A stretch of DNA of 64,000 nucleotides, taken from NCBI GenBank assembly GCA_052144935.1, contig JBKQPR010000296.1, positions 1 to 64,000 on the forward strand. Direction: 5' to 3'. Made by a program: the position numbers and the translations under genes. Shown in pieces: positions 8,701 to 16,894 of the stretch. Source of the stretch: JOPF133 sp052144935. Its GTDB lineage: Bacteria; Acidobacteriota; Terriglobia; Bryobacterales; Bryobacteraceae. Numbering within the stretch: position 1 is the first letter of the stretch; the number at the start of each line of letters is the position of its first letter. Under the pieces are notes generated by a model. That model had not been told where the DNA came from. It saw only the letters and a list, made by a program, of their open reading frames with translations, and searched no databases.

Positions 8701-9199
8701 ATTCCAGGAGGACCTGATCGACAACCGCGGCAAGAAGGCGCTCATCATCGACCAGCGCTTCAACGGCGGCGGCGGCATCGACCAGGAGCTGCTGGAGATT
8801 CTGAACCAGCGTAAGCAGTATCAGCGCACCCGCGGCCGCGATTCGCTGGACGTGCCGCGTCCCGTGGAGGCCTTCTTCGGGCCGATGGTGGTCCTGCAGA
8901 ACGAGCGCTCGGCCAGCGACGCCGAGATGTTCCCAGCCGGCTTCAAGGCGCTGGGCCTGGGCAAAGTGGTGGGCACGAACACCATGGGGGCGGTGATCGG
9001 CACGGGATCGTTCACCCTGCTGGACGGCTCGGCGCTCCGCACCCCCGGCGCGGGAGTGTATACCGCCGACGGCCAGAATATGGAGAGCTACGGCGTGCCG
9101 CCGGACGTATACCAGGACAACACGCCCGCCGATTTTGCCGCCGGCCACGACCGCCAGATCGAGAAAGCCATCGAGGTGCTGCGCTCCGAGATGAAATAG
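5747..9199 (+). CDS. Secreted tricorn-like protease (S41 family, TolB-type propeller and PDZ)
   Basis: A 1150-residue exported protein. The start at 5747 follows a GGAGG binding site and opens a signal peptide (MFRKAVLVVCALLVPVVSQA). The N-terminal half consists of WD40/TolB-like propeller blades (motifs such as FSPDGNWIAFSSNREG, WTPDGKKVIFASTR). Glycine/arginine-rich linkers (about residues 560-780, e.g. GGGGGGRGGRGAGGGG) separate the blades from the core. The core has the tricorn C1 domain, a PDZ-like part and the S41 catalytic domain: His834 in NASHTGISGG and the nucleophile Ser1057 in RSASDAEMF. Tricorn-type enzymes degrade oligopeptides; this one probably works in the periplasm on peptides produced by secreted proteases such as the nearby sedolisin. 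The poly-Gly linkers are longer than in archaeal tricorn. Confidence 0.9.
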   Translation: MFRKAVLVVCALLVPVVSQAQVKLLRHPTYSKGKVAFSYLGDIWIANEDGTGILRLTDNEARDQYPRFSPDGNWIAFSSNREGNDDVYVIPSTGGKPRQITFHSAPDTVSGWTPDGKKVIFASTRAKGAFPTVATLFEVPAEGGIEQPLPVDWGAWGSYSPDGKKLAFQRHPSVWSRKHYRGAYAADLWVMDVAAKTYSNTRLGDPAYRGNSLWPMYGADGYIYFVADITANEKTIKNNSPEAMKSVNNIWKVSEKGGMPIQVTKHGDGNLFFPSISADRKTIVYEDNFGLWKLDTASGKYGEIRIDIKSDSKTNDTELVTVSNNQVEGFHLSPSNQRAAIVVHGEVFTVATGRGEPQRVTETAWREQDVRWAPNGKWLAFISDRTGRQEVWISDELGKTPKKLSDADCDKIAILWAPDSKSLLWNGSDHKLRHVDIDSAKTDVLVENPGGNIGTPQFSPDGKWISYSKQDNLQRNHVFIKNLAAGDEHMIVSDQFQVSTGAKWTPDGKKLLLIGGVSVPAMASTGFRGTPSQLYSVSLTHLDKAPDDREVNTEEQALAALNEGTGTGGGGGGRGGRGAGGGGAPQNVTVAIEWDGMERRIKKLTSMTASVGNVSPAPDSRTYAFTAAGGGAAGAPPEAEGAGGGGPAIYTIAEDGTQMQRLNTTVTPEGGAGRGRGGRGGGGGFGGGNEPQWTRDSRSIYFAAGGGIYSVAVPAAGTGGASDTPAAAAGGGRGRGGRGGAGAAAAAATTTATGAAPHQVTFTVRMVVDRVAERQQVFEEAWRVMKNRFYDANMHGANWAAAKDTYESLLPYIADTEELHNVIMEMIGEMNASHTGISGGGMLPNEAPALERIQTRHPGFEMEPDASGYYKVSSVTHKGPADFDYVKLAPGNFILAVNEKPLKTTDNYWELFNVLPGRKLDFLVNSKPSPDGAWTVSVEPLSTAALSNLEYDNWVENRKKMVEKLTNGEIGYLHIKAMDAPSLLKFQEDLIDNRGKKALIIDQRFNGGGGIDQELLEILNQRKQYQRTRGRDSLDVPRPVEAFFGPMVVLQNERSASDAEMFPAGFKALGLGKVVGTNTMGAVIGTGSFTLLDGSALRTPGAGVYTADGQNMESYGVPPDVYQDNTPADFAAGHDRQIEKAIEVLRSEMK

Positions 9200-9357
9200 G
9201 CCGCGTCCGAGTATCAGTCAGCACTGCTGGCCCTGGTCTGCCTGTGGGGTGAGCTTTCGGTAGCCTGCGTACTGGGTCAACCGATTCGTGAGTCTCCCAG
9301 GTGGTCCAGGACCGCCCGTGGCACGCGGGAAGCGGAAGCGGACGTCGGGGATCCCAC

Positions 9358-9655
9358 TCAGTGCTGAATAGCGATTAAATCGCCAATCGGCGAAGGCAGG
9401 CCGTTGCAGGTACAGATCACGAGGTTGTCCCCATCCGCAGCCGTGCTCGGGACGATCACCTTGAACTGGTACAGTCCTGGACCGATCACCCCCCGCGAAT
9501 GTCAACGAGGCCAGGATGCCTTGTGAAATCCCATAGGCAATCGTTGGAAGCGTGTGGAAACGCGCCGGAAATTCGGGCGATCCCTGACGCCAAATTCCCG
9601 CCGTTACAGAAGCGTTAACGGAATGCACACGCCTGGGCAGCGGCCACGCGATCAA
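9358..9655 (-). pseudogene. C-terminal fossil of a TIGR03437-type secreted protein, frameshifted
   Basis: Reading leftwards, one frame gives TIAYGISQGILASLTFAG. After a one-base shift in a run of six G (about 9489-9494) the text continues as VIGPGLYQFKVIVPSTAADG and then NLVICTCNGLPSPIGDLIAI before a stop at 9358. This is the end of the Solibacter-type C-terminal domain that is intact at 42999-45134. Only about 95 residues survive, with no start or upstream domain, so it is a broken remnant. The G-run shift could be a sequencing error but the truncation is not. Confidence 0.75.
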
Positions 9656-9724
9656 TCAGACGATGCCCGCCGGGTCAGGGGCGACCAAGGTCGCCATACT
9701 CCATATTGTGTAAACTCCAGCCGT

Positions 9725-9838
9725 GGCGCGCCGCCGCGTCACTAGCAGCGCAGCGCGCTGGAGGGCCTCCACCGGCGCGGCCCGGCGGGCGGGCAGGTAG
9801 GTGGCTACCAGCGCGGTCGCGGTGATCTCCCCAACAGC
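9725..9838 (-). pseudogene. C-terminal fossil of an ADOP/MacB-type ABC permease
   Basis: The minus strand reads TATALVATYLPARRAAPVEA followed by LQRAA. This is the last transmembrane helix and the conserved LPARRAA tail of acidobacterial ADOP (MacB/FtsX-like) permeases. Nothing of the rest of the permease is present. On its upstream side the fragment stops at the 71-bp tandem repeat, suggesting a deletion joined the two. Confidence 0.65.
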
Positions 9839-10023
9839 GTGACATCACAAGGTCGGAGACCCAGGCCCGGCGGTACCGCAGGCCGGTGCGCTTTGCCGGC
9901 GACGGGGGACGTGACATCACAGGCCGGAGACCCAGGCCCGGCGGTACCGCAGGCCGGTGCGCTTTGCCGGCGACGGGGGACGTGACATCACAGGTTGGAG
10001 ACCCAGGCCCGGCGCTACCGCAG
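9839..10023. repeat. 71/72-bp tandem direct repeat, about 2.5 copies
   Basis: Units beginning GACATCACA start at 9841, 9913 and 9984, spacing 72 and 71 bases, and are nearly identical (shared block GACCCAGGCCCGGCG then TACCGCAGG). The third, partial unit runs into the 3' end of the lactonase gene and supplies its stop codon (CTA on the plus strand at 10015-10017). The array therefore appears anchored on, or copied from, the gene end. There are no unique spacers, so it is not a CRISPR. Confidence 0.9.
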
Positions 10024-11235
10024 GTCGAGGAAAACGATGCTCGATGGAGTGCCGACGGCGGTGTATTGGCCGGTGAAGGACAGGCGGCCGGTGCGCGGAT
10101 CGATGCGGAAGGTGGCGATCGCGTCGCCTCTCTGGTTGCACGAATAGAAATAGTTCCCCGTGGGGTCGATATTGAAGCTGCGCGGGTAATCGCCTCGCGT
10201 CCATTCCTCGGCGACGTACGTCAGCTCGCCCGACGGGCCGACGGAGAAGAGGGAGATGCCGTCGTGCAGGCGGTTGGCGGCATAGACGAATCTCCCGCTG
10301 GCTGCGACCATCACCTCGGAAGTGTAATCCGTGCCTCGGAAGCCGGGAGGCAGGCTCGAGATGGTCTGCCTGGGCGTCAGGCTACCGTTCGAGGCGTCGT
10401 AATCGAACTTGACCAGGGTGGAGGACTCCTCCTGGAGCGAATACACCCAGCGGGCGTTGGGATGGAAAGCGAAATGGCGGGGGCCGTCGCCCGGGGGCAG
10501 CGAAACCGAGGCCGGTTGGTTGGCGGTCAGGGCGCCCTTTTCGGCGTCGAACTTCCAGATGAAAATGCGATCCAGGCCCAGGTCGGCGGACAGGACAAAC
10601 TTGCCCGAAGGATCGGACTGGATCATGTGAGCATGCGGCCGCTCGTGGCCGCTGAACGCAAAACTACCGGGAGGCGCGGTGGCGGAGTGGGTTCGGGAGA
10701 CGTCGCCCTGGTCCTTCTTGACGTCGGTCGCGGGACCGAGCGAACCGTCCGGCCGGATGGGAAGCACCGCGACCGTTCCGCCGGCGTAGTTGGCCACCAG
10801 TACATATTTGCCGGAGGGGTGGACGCTAAGCTGAGCGGGACCGGCGCCTTCGGAGCTGACGGTATTCAGCAACGTCAGATGGCCGGTGGAGCGGTCAATC
10901 GAATAGGCGCTCACCGAACCGGAGTTCGCGCCTTCGAAAGCCGAGGTCTCATTGGCGGAGTACAGGTGCGTCCTGGAGGGGTCCAAAGCGAGGCAAGAAG
11001 GGTTCGAGGCGTTGGCGATCGCCTCGCGCGGCGACAGATTGCCGTTCGATGGATCGATCTGAAACAGGTAGATGCCCTGTCCATTGCCGCGGCTGCCTTC
11101 GGCGCCTTGCGGAGAGCTGTAGGTACCGACATACGCCAGGATCGGGCCATTCGCCGGCCTGTTCGACTGCGCGGGCGCGGGTAGCGCGGCGGCAATTGTG
11201 AGCAACACTGTGAGCGACACTTGGAACAATCGCAT
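10015..11235 (-). CDS. Secreted lactonase-family beta-propeller protein (6-phosphogluconolactonase-like)
   Basis: A 406-residue seven-bladed propeller of the YbhE/lactonase family, with repeated blades such as PAQLSVHPSGKYVLVANYAG, DGPRHFAFHPNARWVYSLQE and YPRSFNIDPTGNYFYSCNQR. Family members hydrolyse 6-phosphogluconolactone or act as carboxy-muconate cyclases. This one begins with a signal peptide (MRLFQVSLTVLLTIAAALPA), so it probably acts outside the cytoplasm and the intracellular pentose phosphate role should not be assumed. The ATG at 11235 was preferred over a TTG three codons upstream. The stop codon lies inside the third copy of the 71-bp repeat. It is isolated, with fossils on both sides. 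Confidence 0.85.
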   Translation of the reverse strand: MRLFQVSLTVLLTIAAALPAPAQSNRPANGPILAYVGTYSSPQGAEGSRGNGQGIYLFQIDPSNGNLSPREAIANASNPSCLALDPSRTHLYSANETSAFEGANSGSVSAYSIDRSTGHLTLLNTVSSEGAGPAQLSVHPSGKYVLVANYAGGTVAVLPIRPDGSLGPATDVKKDQGDVSRTHSATAPPGSFAFSGHERPHAHMIQSDPSGKFVLSADLGLDRIFIWKFDAEKGALTANQPASVSLPPGDGPRHFAFHPNARWVYSLQEESSTLVKFDYDASNGSLTPRQTISSLPPGFRGTDYTSEVMVAASGRFVYAANRLHDGISLFSVGPSGELTYVAEEWTRGDYPRSFNIDPTGNYFYSCNQRGDAIATFRIDPRTGRLSFTGQYTAVGTPSSIVFLDLR

Positions 11236-11389
11236 GATTGCCAAGTGTAACCGGGCGCGCGGGGCGGCGGGGAAGCGGGGCGCCGCAAGTTGCTTGCGCG
11301 GTTACGCGTCCAGTCGACGTGACGGGGCTTAACGGGATACATGGTAGACTGCGGCCCTTTCAAGGCTGGGCTCGTCCAAGACTAGCCCG

Positions 11390-11620
11390 ATGAAATTCAA
11401 TAGCTGGCGTCTCGGCAGACGTCCAAGGCGCGTGTTTGTCGATCCCGAAGTGGCCCGGCTCCGAGATAAGGAGCGCCTGTGGTGGCCTGTGATCGCTCGC
11501 AGGATCGGCGCGGGAGCCGGTACGGCAGTCACAGGAAGCGTGTTCGAAACCGCTTGTCAGCGGAGCCGGCATCGCGGAATGCGGTGCTACTGCCGGCAGA
11601 TGTTGGCCGAGGCCATGTGA
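11390..11620 (+). pseudogene. Possible remnant of a recombinase C-terminal helix-turn-helix
   Basis: A 76-codon frame opens with GRRPRRVFVDPEVARLRDKE and then WPVIARRIGAGAGTA. This resembles the C-terminal HTH of serine recombinases (pattern GRP-RRxV...VxxLRxxGxSWxxIARxLGVGxGT). The catalytic domain is missing and the text after GAGTA looks out of register, so it is best seen as a decayed end fragment. It could equally be a chance frame. Confidence 0.35.
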
Positions 11621-11741
11621 CGCGGCGGCTGCTCGCGAGCACGGTGTGACGGCTTGCCTCCCTGGCTGTTCCTCCAGGGGCCGGGCACAGACCATCCTGA
11701 AGGCGATGGTGCGCAGCGAGAAGTCATCGATTCTCCGCGGA

Positions 11742-12662
11742 TCAACGGAAGAACAGTACGTCTGTGTAAATGTCCCTACCGTCCGTCAAGCACGGGCCGC
11801 ACTTCATCTGATAGGCAGGTTGAATCTTCGGGACCAGCCGGGAGATGGCCAGCGCGTCGTCGGCCACCTCTTCCGTGGATACGGCGATCCGGGGCCGGTA
11901 GCGCTGGATTACTCCGGATCCGCTGCGCAGCAGCCGCTCGGTCGCGCCTTTCACATCGGCTTTGATGAAATCGACTTCCTTCAGCCCCAGCTCGGCTGCT
12001 ACTTTGTCGATGGTGGTCACGGGGATGGCGTCGACTCTTTCCGTAACCGCATTTTGCTCGACAAAGCTGTTGCCGACGCCGCTCTTGCTGTTGGCAAACA
12101 GGGTCAGAAAGCCCTCATAATCCCAGATGCCTTTGGGGTAAACGACGACCTAGCCCGCCGCGATGTCCACGGCCAGATTGCGCTTCAGGCACTCCACCGA
12201 GGCCGGTGTCGGCTCGATCGCCACAACCAGTTTCGCGCCCCTTTCCAGCGCCTGCCTGGTCCACGTGCCGATATAGGCGCCGACATCCAGCACCACGTCT
12301 CCTCGCTGCACGCCCCATTCGCCGGTCCCGTAGATGTTCCGCTCTTCCTGAGCCAGCAGGATCGCCAGGATGTGCACGTTCCCGTCGTCGGGAGCCCAGA
12401 ATTCGCCGCTGGGCGTGCTCCACAGCGCCAAGCCAGCGTCACGCCGCACCAAGTGGCTGGCTTTGGCGATCTTCTCGGCGACTGCGTACTGCCGCAATTT
12501 TATGCGGTCGTCGAGGCTTGCGTTCCAGACCGAGCAGAATGGACTTCGCAGATGGACATCCCGTGCAGCCAGAATCATGGATGACGGATTCAGCCGAACC
12601 AGGGCGGCAATCGCCAGCACGGCCATGGCAAGCGAAACCGTGAGAATGCGAACAATTTTCAT
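11742..12662 (-). pseudogene. FkbM-family methyltransferase interrupted by one in-frame stop
   Basis: One continuous frame of 307 codons contains a single internal TAG at 12150-12152. The upstream part (170 residues) has an N-terminal membrane anchor (VSLAMAVLAIAALV) and the SAM-binding core VVLDVGAYIGTWTRQALERG then VVAIEPTPASVECLKRNL. The downstream part resumes in the same frame with VVVYPKGIWDYEGFLTLF and DFIKADVKGATERLLRSG, completing an FkbM methyltransferase. Such enzymes O-methylate sugars or lipids. The first half alone would lack the end of the domain. Everything else is intact, so this is a recent nonsense mutation, a sequencing error or, least likely, readthrough. Confidence 0.8.
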
Positions 12663-13009
12663 TTGACCTATTCTCCCCTATGAATTCCGGATCTGTCTTG
12701 TTGTCATGAGTTCAGGTTGGCCTGCTAACCAAAGTAGCCGGACGAAAACGGAGATCTACAGCGGGGTTTCCATTTCGGCTCCTTTATACTGGCCTCACCC
12801 GGACGGAGGATACGGCAACGCAGGGATGCGACCGGAGCGCCGAGCCCCGATCCCGAGAGAGCGATGCGGCAGGCTTTCTTGACGCCCGTGGGCGGGCCCA
12901 GAGGGCGCCCGTGAGCGAGCGGTGGGTTTCTCCGAATCTGTTCAAGCACCCGGTCCCGCACCGGCTGATTTCCACCGTGATAATCTCCAAGAGAGTAAAG
13001 GGGGCATTC
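12663..13009. other. Divergent intergenic region with a GGGCCCAGAGGGCGCC repeat
   Basis: This 347-base gap lies between the broken FkbM gene and the PQQ dehydrogenase. It contains one copy of the dispersed motif GGGCCCAGAGGGCGCCC at 12894-12910. No conserved coding segment was recognised. A frame continues upstream of the dehydrogenase from 12911 but lacks a signal peptide and is considered non-coding. Confidence 0.4.
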
Positions 13010-15163
13010 ATGAGATTCCGAACCCGTCTATCAGCGGTCGCGTTTCTGGTTGTCCTGCCGGCTTGGCCGCAGACCACCGCCGATGGCCGGGAATGGCCCG
13101 TCTATGGAGGAAACCCCGAGGGCACGCGCTACTCACCCCTGAAGCAGATTGACCGCTCCAACGCCGGACGGCTCCAGGTCGCATGGACTTATGAGGTGAG
13201 TGGCGGGGCGCCCGCTGGGCCCAGCGGCCTGCAAACCAATCCGATCGTGGTGCATGGAGTCCTTTACGGCAACACGCCCGGCGGACAGGTGATCGCGCTG
13301 GATGGCGCGACCGGAAGACTCGTCTGGTCGTGGGACTCCCACAACAGCGCGCAGAAGGTGCGCGGTATGACGTACTGGGCCGAAGGCGCCGATGAGCGCA
13401 TCTTTGCCGGGGTGGGGCGGTACGTATATGCGCTCAATGCCAGGACCGGTGAGGCGATCTCCAGTTTCGGGCGGGATGGGCGCATCGATCTGCACCAGGA
13501 CTTAGACCGCGACCCCGAAAAACAATCCGTCACACTCACTAGTCCTGGCGTCATCTACAAGGACCTTCTGATTGTCGGAGGCCGTGAGAGCGAGGGGCTT
13601 CCGGCCTCCTACGGCGACATCCGGGCTTACAATACGCGCACCGGGAAGATCGCCTGGACATTCCATACGATTCCGCGTCCCGGAGAGTACGGCTACGAAA
13701 CCTGGCCCAAGGATGCCTGGACCTACACGGGAGCCGCCAACAATTGGGCCGGCATGGCCGTAGATAGGAAGCGCGGGATCGTGTATGTCCCGACGGGGTC
13801 CGCGTCGGCGGATTTCTACGGCGCCAACCGCGTGGGCGACGACCTGTTCGCCAACTGCCTGCTGGCGCTGGATGCGGCGACCGGAAAGCGGATCTGGCAC
13901 TTCCAGGCGGTGAAACACGATTTGTGGGACCGCGATTTTCCGTCGCCGCCGGTGCTGGTGACCGTCCAGCGCGACGGCAAGCCCGTGGATGCGGTTGCCC
14001 AGGCGACCAAGCAAGGCTATGTTTTTCTCTTCGATCGCGTCAATGGAAAGCCGCTGTTTCCGATCGAGTATCGCAAGTACCCGGCTAGCACGCTGGAGGG
14101 GGAAGTGGCGGCCGAGACCCAGCCTCTGCCCACACGGCCGGCGCCCTACGCCCGCCAGTCACTGACCGAAGATCTGCTCACCAACCGCACGCCGGAGGCG
14201 CACCAGTGGGCGCTGGAGCAGTTCCGCACTTTTCGCAGCGAAGGGCAGTTTATCCCGCTGAGCGCCGGCAAGGAGACAGTAGTCTTTCCGGGTTTCGATG
14301 GCGGCGCGGAATGGGGCGGCCAAGCCTTCGATCCGGAGTCCGGCCTCTTTTTTGTAAACGCCAACGATCTGGCCTGGACATCCAGCATGGCGTTGAACGC
14401 GCCCGCGGCCACCGGACGCGAGTTGTATGTCGCCCAGTGTGCCGCCTGTCACGGTGCGGACATGGCCGGACAGGGCGGCCAGGCGCCCTCGCTAAACGAC
14501 ATCAAGAGCCGGCGCACGGCGGAGCAGATCACCGGAATCGTCCGGAAGGGAGCGGGCCGCATGCCTGGCTTTCCCGGTCTACGCCCGGCGGCGCTGCGCG
14601 CTCTGGTGGAATACTTGATGACCGGCGATTCCAAAGAGGGGACGGTGGTAGCGGCGCCCTCGCCCTTCGATCTCAAGTACCGATTCACCGGCTATAAGAG
14701 GTTTCTCGACCCGGAGGGATACCCGGCCACCGCGCCTCCTTGGGGGACGCTCAACGCGATCGATTTGAACACCGGAGAATACGCCTGGAAGATCCCGCTC
14801 GGCGAATACCCCGATCTGGCGGCGAAAGGGCTGAAGGACACCGGTACGGAGAACTACGGCGGCCCGATCGTAACAGCCGGAGGAGTGGTATTCATTGCGG
14901 CCACCAACTTCGACCGGAAGTTTCGCGCGTTCGACAAAGATACGGGAAAGCTCTTGTGGGAGACCACCATGGTCAATTCCGGGAACGCCACGCCGGCCAC
15001 GTATGAAGTGAACGGACGGCAGTTTGTGGTGATTGCCGCCTTCGGAGGCAAGGGGCGCAATAACGCGACGGGCAGCGGATATGTGGCCTTTGCGCTGCCG
15101 GCGAAGGCCGACGCTGCGTCTCCACGGCCCCCGGCGGATGAATCCGGCAAGGGGAGACCTTAG
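13010..15163 (+). CDS. PQQ-dependent dehydrogenase with internal cytochrome c domain
   Basis: A 717-residue exported quinoprotein. The start at 13010 follows AAAGGGGG and opens a signal peptide (MRFRTRLSAVAFLVVLPAWP). The eight-bladed PQQ propeller is recognisable from WPVYGGNPEGTRYSPLKQID and repeated blade ends such as GRLVWSWDS, GKIAWTFHT and GKRIWHFQ. At residues about 465-540 a cytochrome c domain is inserted: CAACH for haem and a likely distal Met in GRMPGFPG. The propeller then resumes (GTLNAIDLNTGEYAWKIPLG to the end). The enzyme should oxidise a sugar or alcohol in the periplasm and pass electrons through its own haem to the respiratory chain. Substrate cannot be assigned. Confidence 0.9.
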   Translation: MRFRTRLSAVAFLVVLPAWPQTTADGREWPVYGGNPEGTRYSPLKQIDRSNAGRLQVAWTYEVSGGAPAGPSGLQTNPIVVHGVLYGNTPGGQVIALDGATGRLVWSWDSHNSAQKVRGMTYWAEGADERIFAGVGRYVYALNARTGEAISSFGRDGRIDLHQDLDRDPEKQSVTLTSPGVIYKDLLIVGGRESEGLPASYGDIRAYNTRTGKIAWTFHTIPRPGEYGYETWPKDAWTYTGAANNWAGMAVDRKRGIVYVPTGSASADFYGANRVGDDLFANCLLALDAATGKRIWHFQAVKHDLWDRDFPSPPVLVTVQRDGKPVDAVAQATKQGYVFLFDRVNGKPLFPIEYRKYPASTLEGEVAAETQPLPTRPAPYARQSLTEDLLTNRTPEAHQWALEQFRTFRSEGQFIPLSAGKETVVFPGFDGGAEWGGQAFDPESGLFFVNANDLAWTSSMALNAPAATGRELYVAQCAACHGADMAGQGGQAPSLNDIKSRRTAEQITGIVRKGAGRMPGFPGLRPAALRALVEYLMTGDSKEGTVVAAPSPFDLKYRFTGYKRFLDPEGYPATAPPWGTLNAIDLNTGEYAWKIPLGEYPDLAAKGLKDTGTENYGGPIVTAGGVVFIAATNFDRKFRAFDKDTGKLLWETTMVNSGNATPATYEVNGRQFVVIAAFGGKGRNNATGSGYVAFALPAKADAASPRPPADESGKGRP

Positions 15164-15234
15164 CAGCGTCGAAGGGCGTGAGCAAGGAGGACGGGCACAG
15201 GACGGTCAGGGAACTGTGATATATTGCCAAAATC

Positions 15235-15762
15235 TTGTTCACGTGGTTGCGCACGCACGCGGTATTTTTTTCTGTGACTGGTGCGGCGTCCGTTATCTTC
15301 GCCGTGTGGTCGGCGGTGTTTTGGCGCGCACACCGGGGCAAACGGCACTTCTTCTTCGACCCTCAAGACGATTTCGGCGCCACGCGCGACGCTCAGGGAG
15401 AAGGAGAGCGCGTATTCCCTAAGGCGGCGGAGACGGCCACCTTCGAGCCGATGCTGAAGCACTATATCGGCGTGACGCAGTTGCTGGTCACGATTGCCGC
15501 GGCCTCGATCGCTTTCGGCGGCAGCAACGGCAGCCAGGGCTTCAGTACTTCAATCGGGATCGCGATTGCCAAACTGCTCCTGGCATGGAGCGTTTTCTAC
15601 GGTGTGCTCTTTTGTGCTTTGTTGCTGTGGCGGTACGATGAATACACCCAAAACATAAAGAGTTACACGCTGCCCTGGCACTCCACAGTGTTCGCGTGCG
15701 GTTTTTCAAGCTTGACCTGCTTCATTGTCGGCTTTGTGGTGTGGGGCTTTGGGCTGCTCTGA
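15235..15762 (+). CDS. Hypothetical four-helix membrane protein
   Basis: A 175-residue protein not matched to a known family. Hydrophobic segments lie at about 8-28 (FFSVTGAASVIFAVWSAVFW), 80-95, 105-130 (LLLAWSVFYGVLFCALLLW) and 148-172 (FACGFSSLTCFIVGFVVWGF). A charged loop at 35-70 contains FFFDPQDDFGATRDAQGEGE. The predicted start is TTG at 15235 without a good ribosome binding site, so the N-terminus is uncertain. It lies 72 bases after the PQQ dehydrogenase on the same strand, but no functional link is evident. Confidence 0.6.
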   Translation: MFTWLRTHAVFFSVTGAASVIFAVWSAVFWRAHRGKRHFFFDPQDDFGATRDAQGEGERVFPKAAETATFEPMLKHYIGVTQLLVTIAAASIAFGGSNGSQGFSTSIGIAIAKLLLAWSVFYGVLFCALLLWRYDEYTQNIKSYTLPWHSTVFACGFSSLTCFIVGFVVWGFGLL

Positions 15763-15933
15763 GGAAGCAGCGTGCAGAATCCGCCACAACGGGTGCAGTC
15801 TTTGCTCTGCCAGCCCGGCGAGATCCTCGGATCCCGCCTGCGGCCCGTTTCCACCTGAACGGTACCGCGCGTGCTCTAACATTCTCAACGCTACATACGA
15901 TTCCGTTAAAACGGTAGCGCCTGGAAGGAAATC

Positions 15934-16389
15934 ATGAAAACATCAACTGCTGCAATTACCGGAGCCGTCTTGACAACCCTCTTCTTCGGGTTCTCCGCCT
16001 TCGCGCGCAATCACAGTGAACTGAACGGTACCTGGAATTTAGTGCCTGCCAAAAGCGATTTTGCCGGCCAGTCCGTGGTCCAAACCGGCACCGTGACGAT
16101 CAGCGACCGGGAGGGCATCATTATCGTCCAACGCAGTTTCGTGTATGCGGGCGCCACCGAGACCTACTTCTACCGCGACATCACCGACGCCGAGAGCGGC
16201 GCCACGATTCACACCGGCAAAGACCTCAAGAGCAAGACCAGGTGGGATCACGATGCCCTGAAGGTGACGACCACCGAAAACCGCGCGGTTACTCTCGAAA
16301 GCTACACCCTTGCCGCGGATGGCGCTATGATAGTCAGCGTGGTAAGACCGGAGCACAAGCCGATCACTCTCGTCTTCCAGCGCCAATAG
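15934..16389 (+). CDS. Secreted small hypothetical protein (lipocalin-like start)
   Basis: A 151-residue exported protein with a signal peptide (MKTSTAAITGAVLTTLFFGF to AFA) and a beta-rich body. The mature start LNGTWNLVPAKSDFAG resembles acidobacterial secreted proteins that begin with a lipocalin-like LxGTWxLxxxKSxF motif. The remaining strands (VTISDREGIIIVQRSFVY, TLESYTLAADGAMIVSVVR) fit a small barrel. No catalytic motif is visible. AAGGAAATC before the ATG is a good ribosome binding site. Function unknown. Confidence 0.7.
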   Translation: MKTSTAAITGAVLTTLFFGFSAFARNHSELNGTWNLVPAKSDFAGQSVVQTGTVTISDREGIIIVQRSFVYAGATETYFYRDITDAESGATIHTGKDLKSKTRWDHDALKVTTTENRAVTLESYTLAADGAMIVSVVRPEHKPITLVFQRQ

Positions 16390-16457
16390 AGCAACCGCCG
16401 CGGCAGGTTTTTCCGCGCCGGCCAGGGGTTACATTGACCGTCAACGGGAAGAGACCT

Positions 16458-16820
16458 ATGTCTGAAGAGAAGCGCGAACTATTGGAGAAATTGAAATTCG
16501 AATTGGCCTTCATCGAGGACGGCGGATACGGCCGCTCGGTTCGTACGCCACAGAAACCCACATCAGCTTTCCAAGACTCGCTGACCTGCCTGAATTTCGG
16601 CGATCCGGTACGTTCTCATCCGTGCGATGAATGCGTTCTCTGGCAGTTCGTCCCCGAGTCTCGGAGGGGCGAAGATGTCCCCTGTCACCATATTCCGCTC
16701 GATGGAGAGAGTAAAACCATCGCCACTCTGGAAGGCCCCGATGCCGAAGAGGTCCTCAAGCGGTGGCTGCGCCACGAAATCCACAGGCTTGAAGGCGAAC
16801 TCGCTGTCAAAACCGATTAA
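16458..16820 (+). CDS. Conserved hypothetical protein with Cys/His cluster
   Basis: A 120-residue soluble protein. The ATG at 16458 follows GGGAAGAG. The N-terminal half has KLKFELAFIEDGGYGRSVRT and the middle has SLTCLNFGDPVRSHPCDECV then VPCHHIPL. The arrangement of four cysteines and a CHH could bind a metal ion. This looks like a protein family conserved in Acidobacteria, recalled from pattern rather than from a search. Its reading frame also extends upstream into the preceding gene, but that part has no start signal. Function unknown. Confidence 0.7.
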   Translation: MSEEKRELLEKLKFELAFIEDGGYGRSVRTPQKPTSAFQDSLTCLNFGDPVRSHPCDECVLWQFVPESRRGEDVPCHHIPLDGESKTIATLEGPDAEEVLKRWLRHEIHRLEGELAVKTD

Positions 16821-16894
16821 CCGGCCCGTGGCGTTCTCCCGCCATTTGGCCGGATTTTTCACCGGCCGGAGCTTCCTGCGGCCCGGCGTTGCCG

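Noticed and set aside
9839..10023. CRISPR array
   Set aside because: Repeats are directly abutting 71-bp units with no unique spacers and no cas genes.
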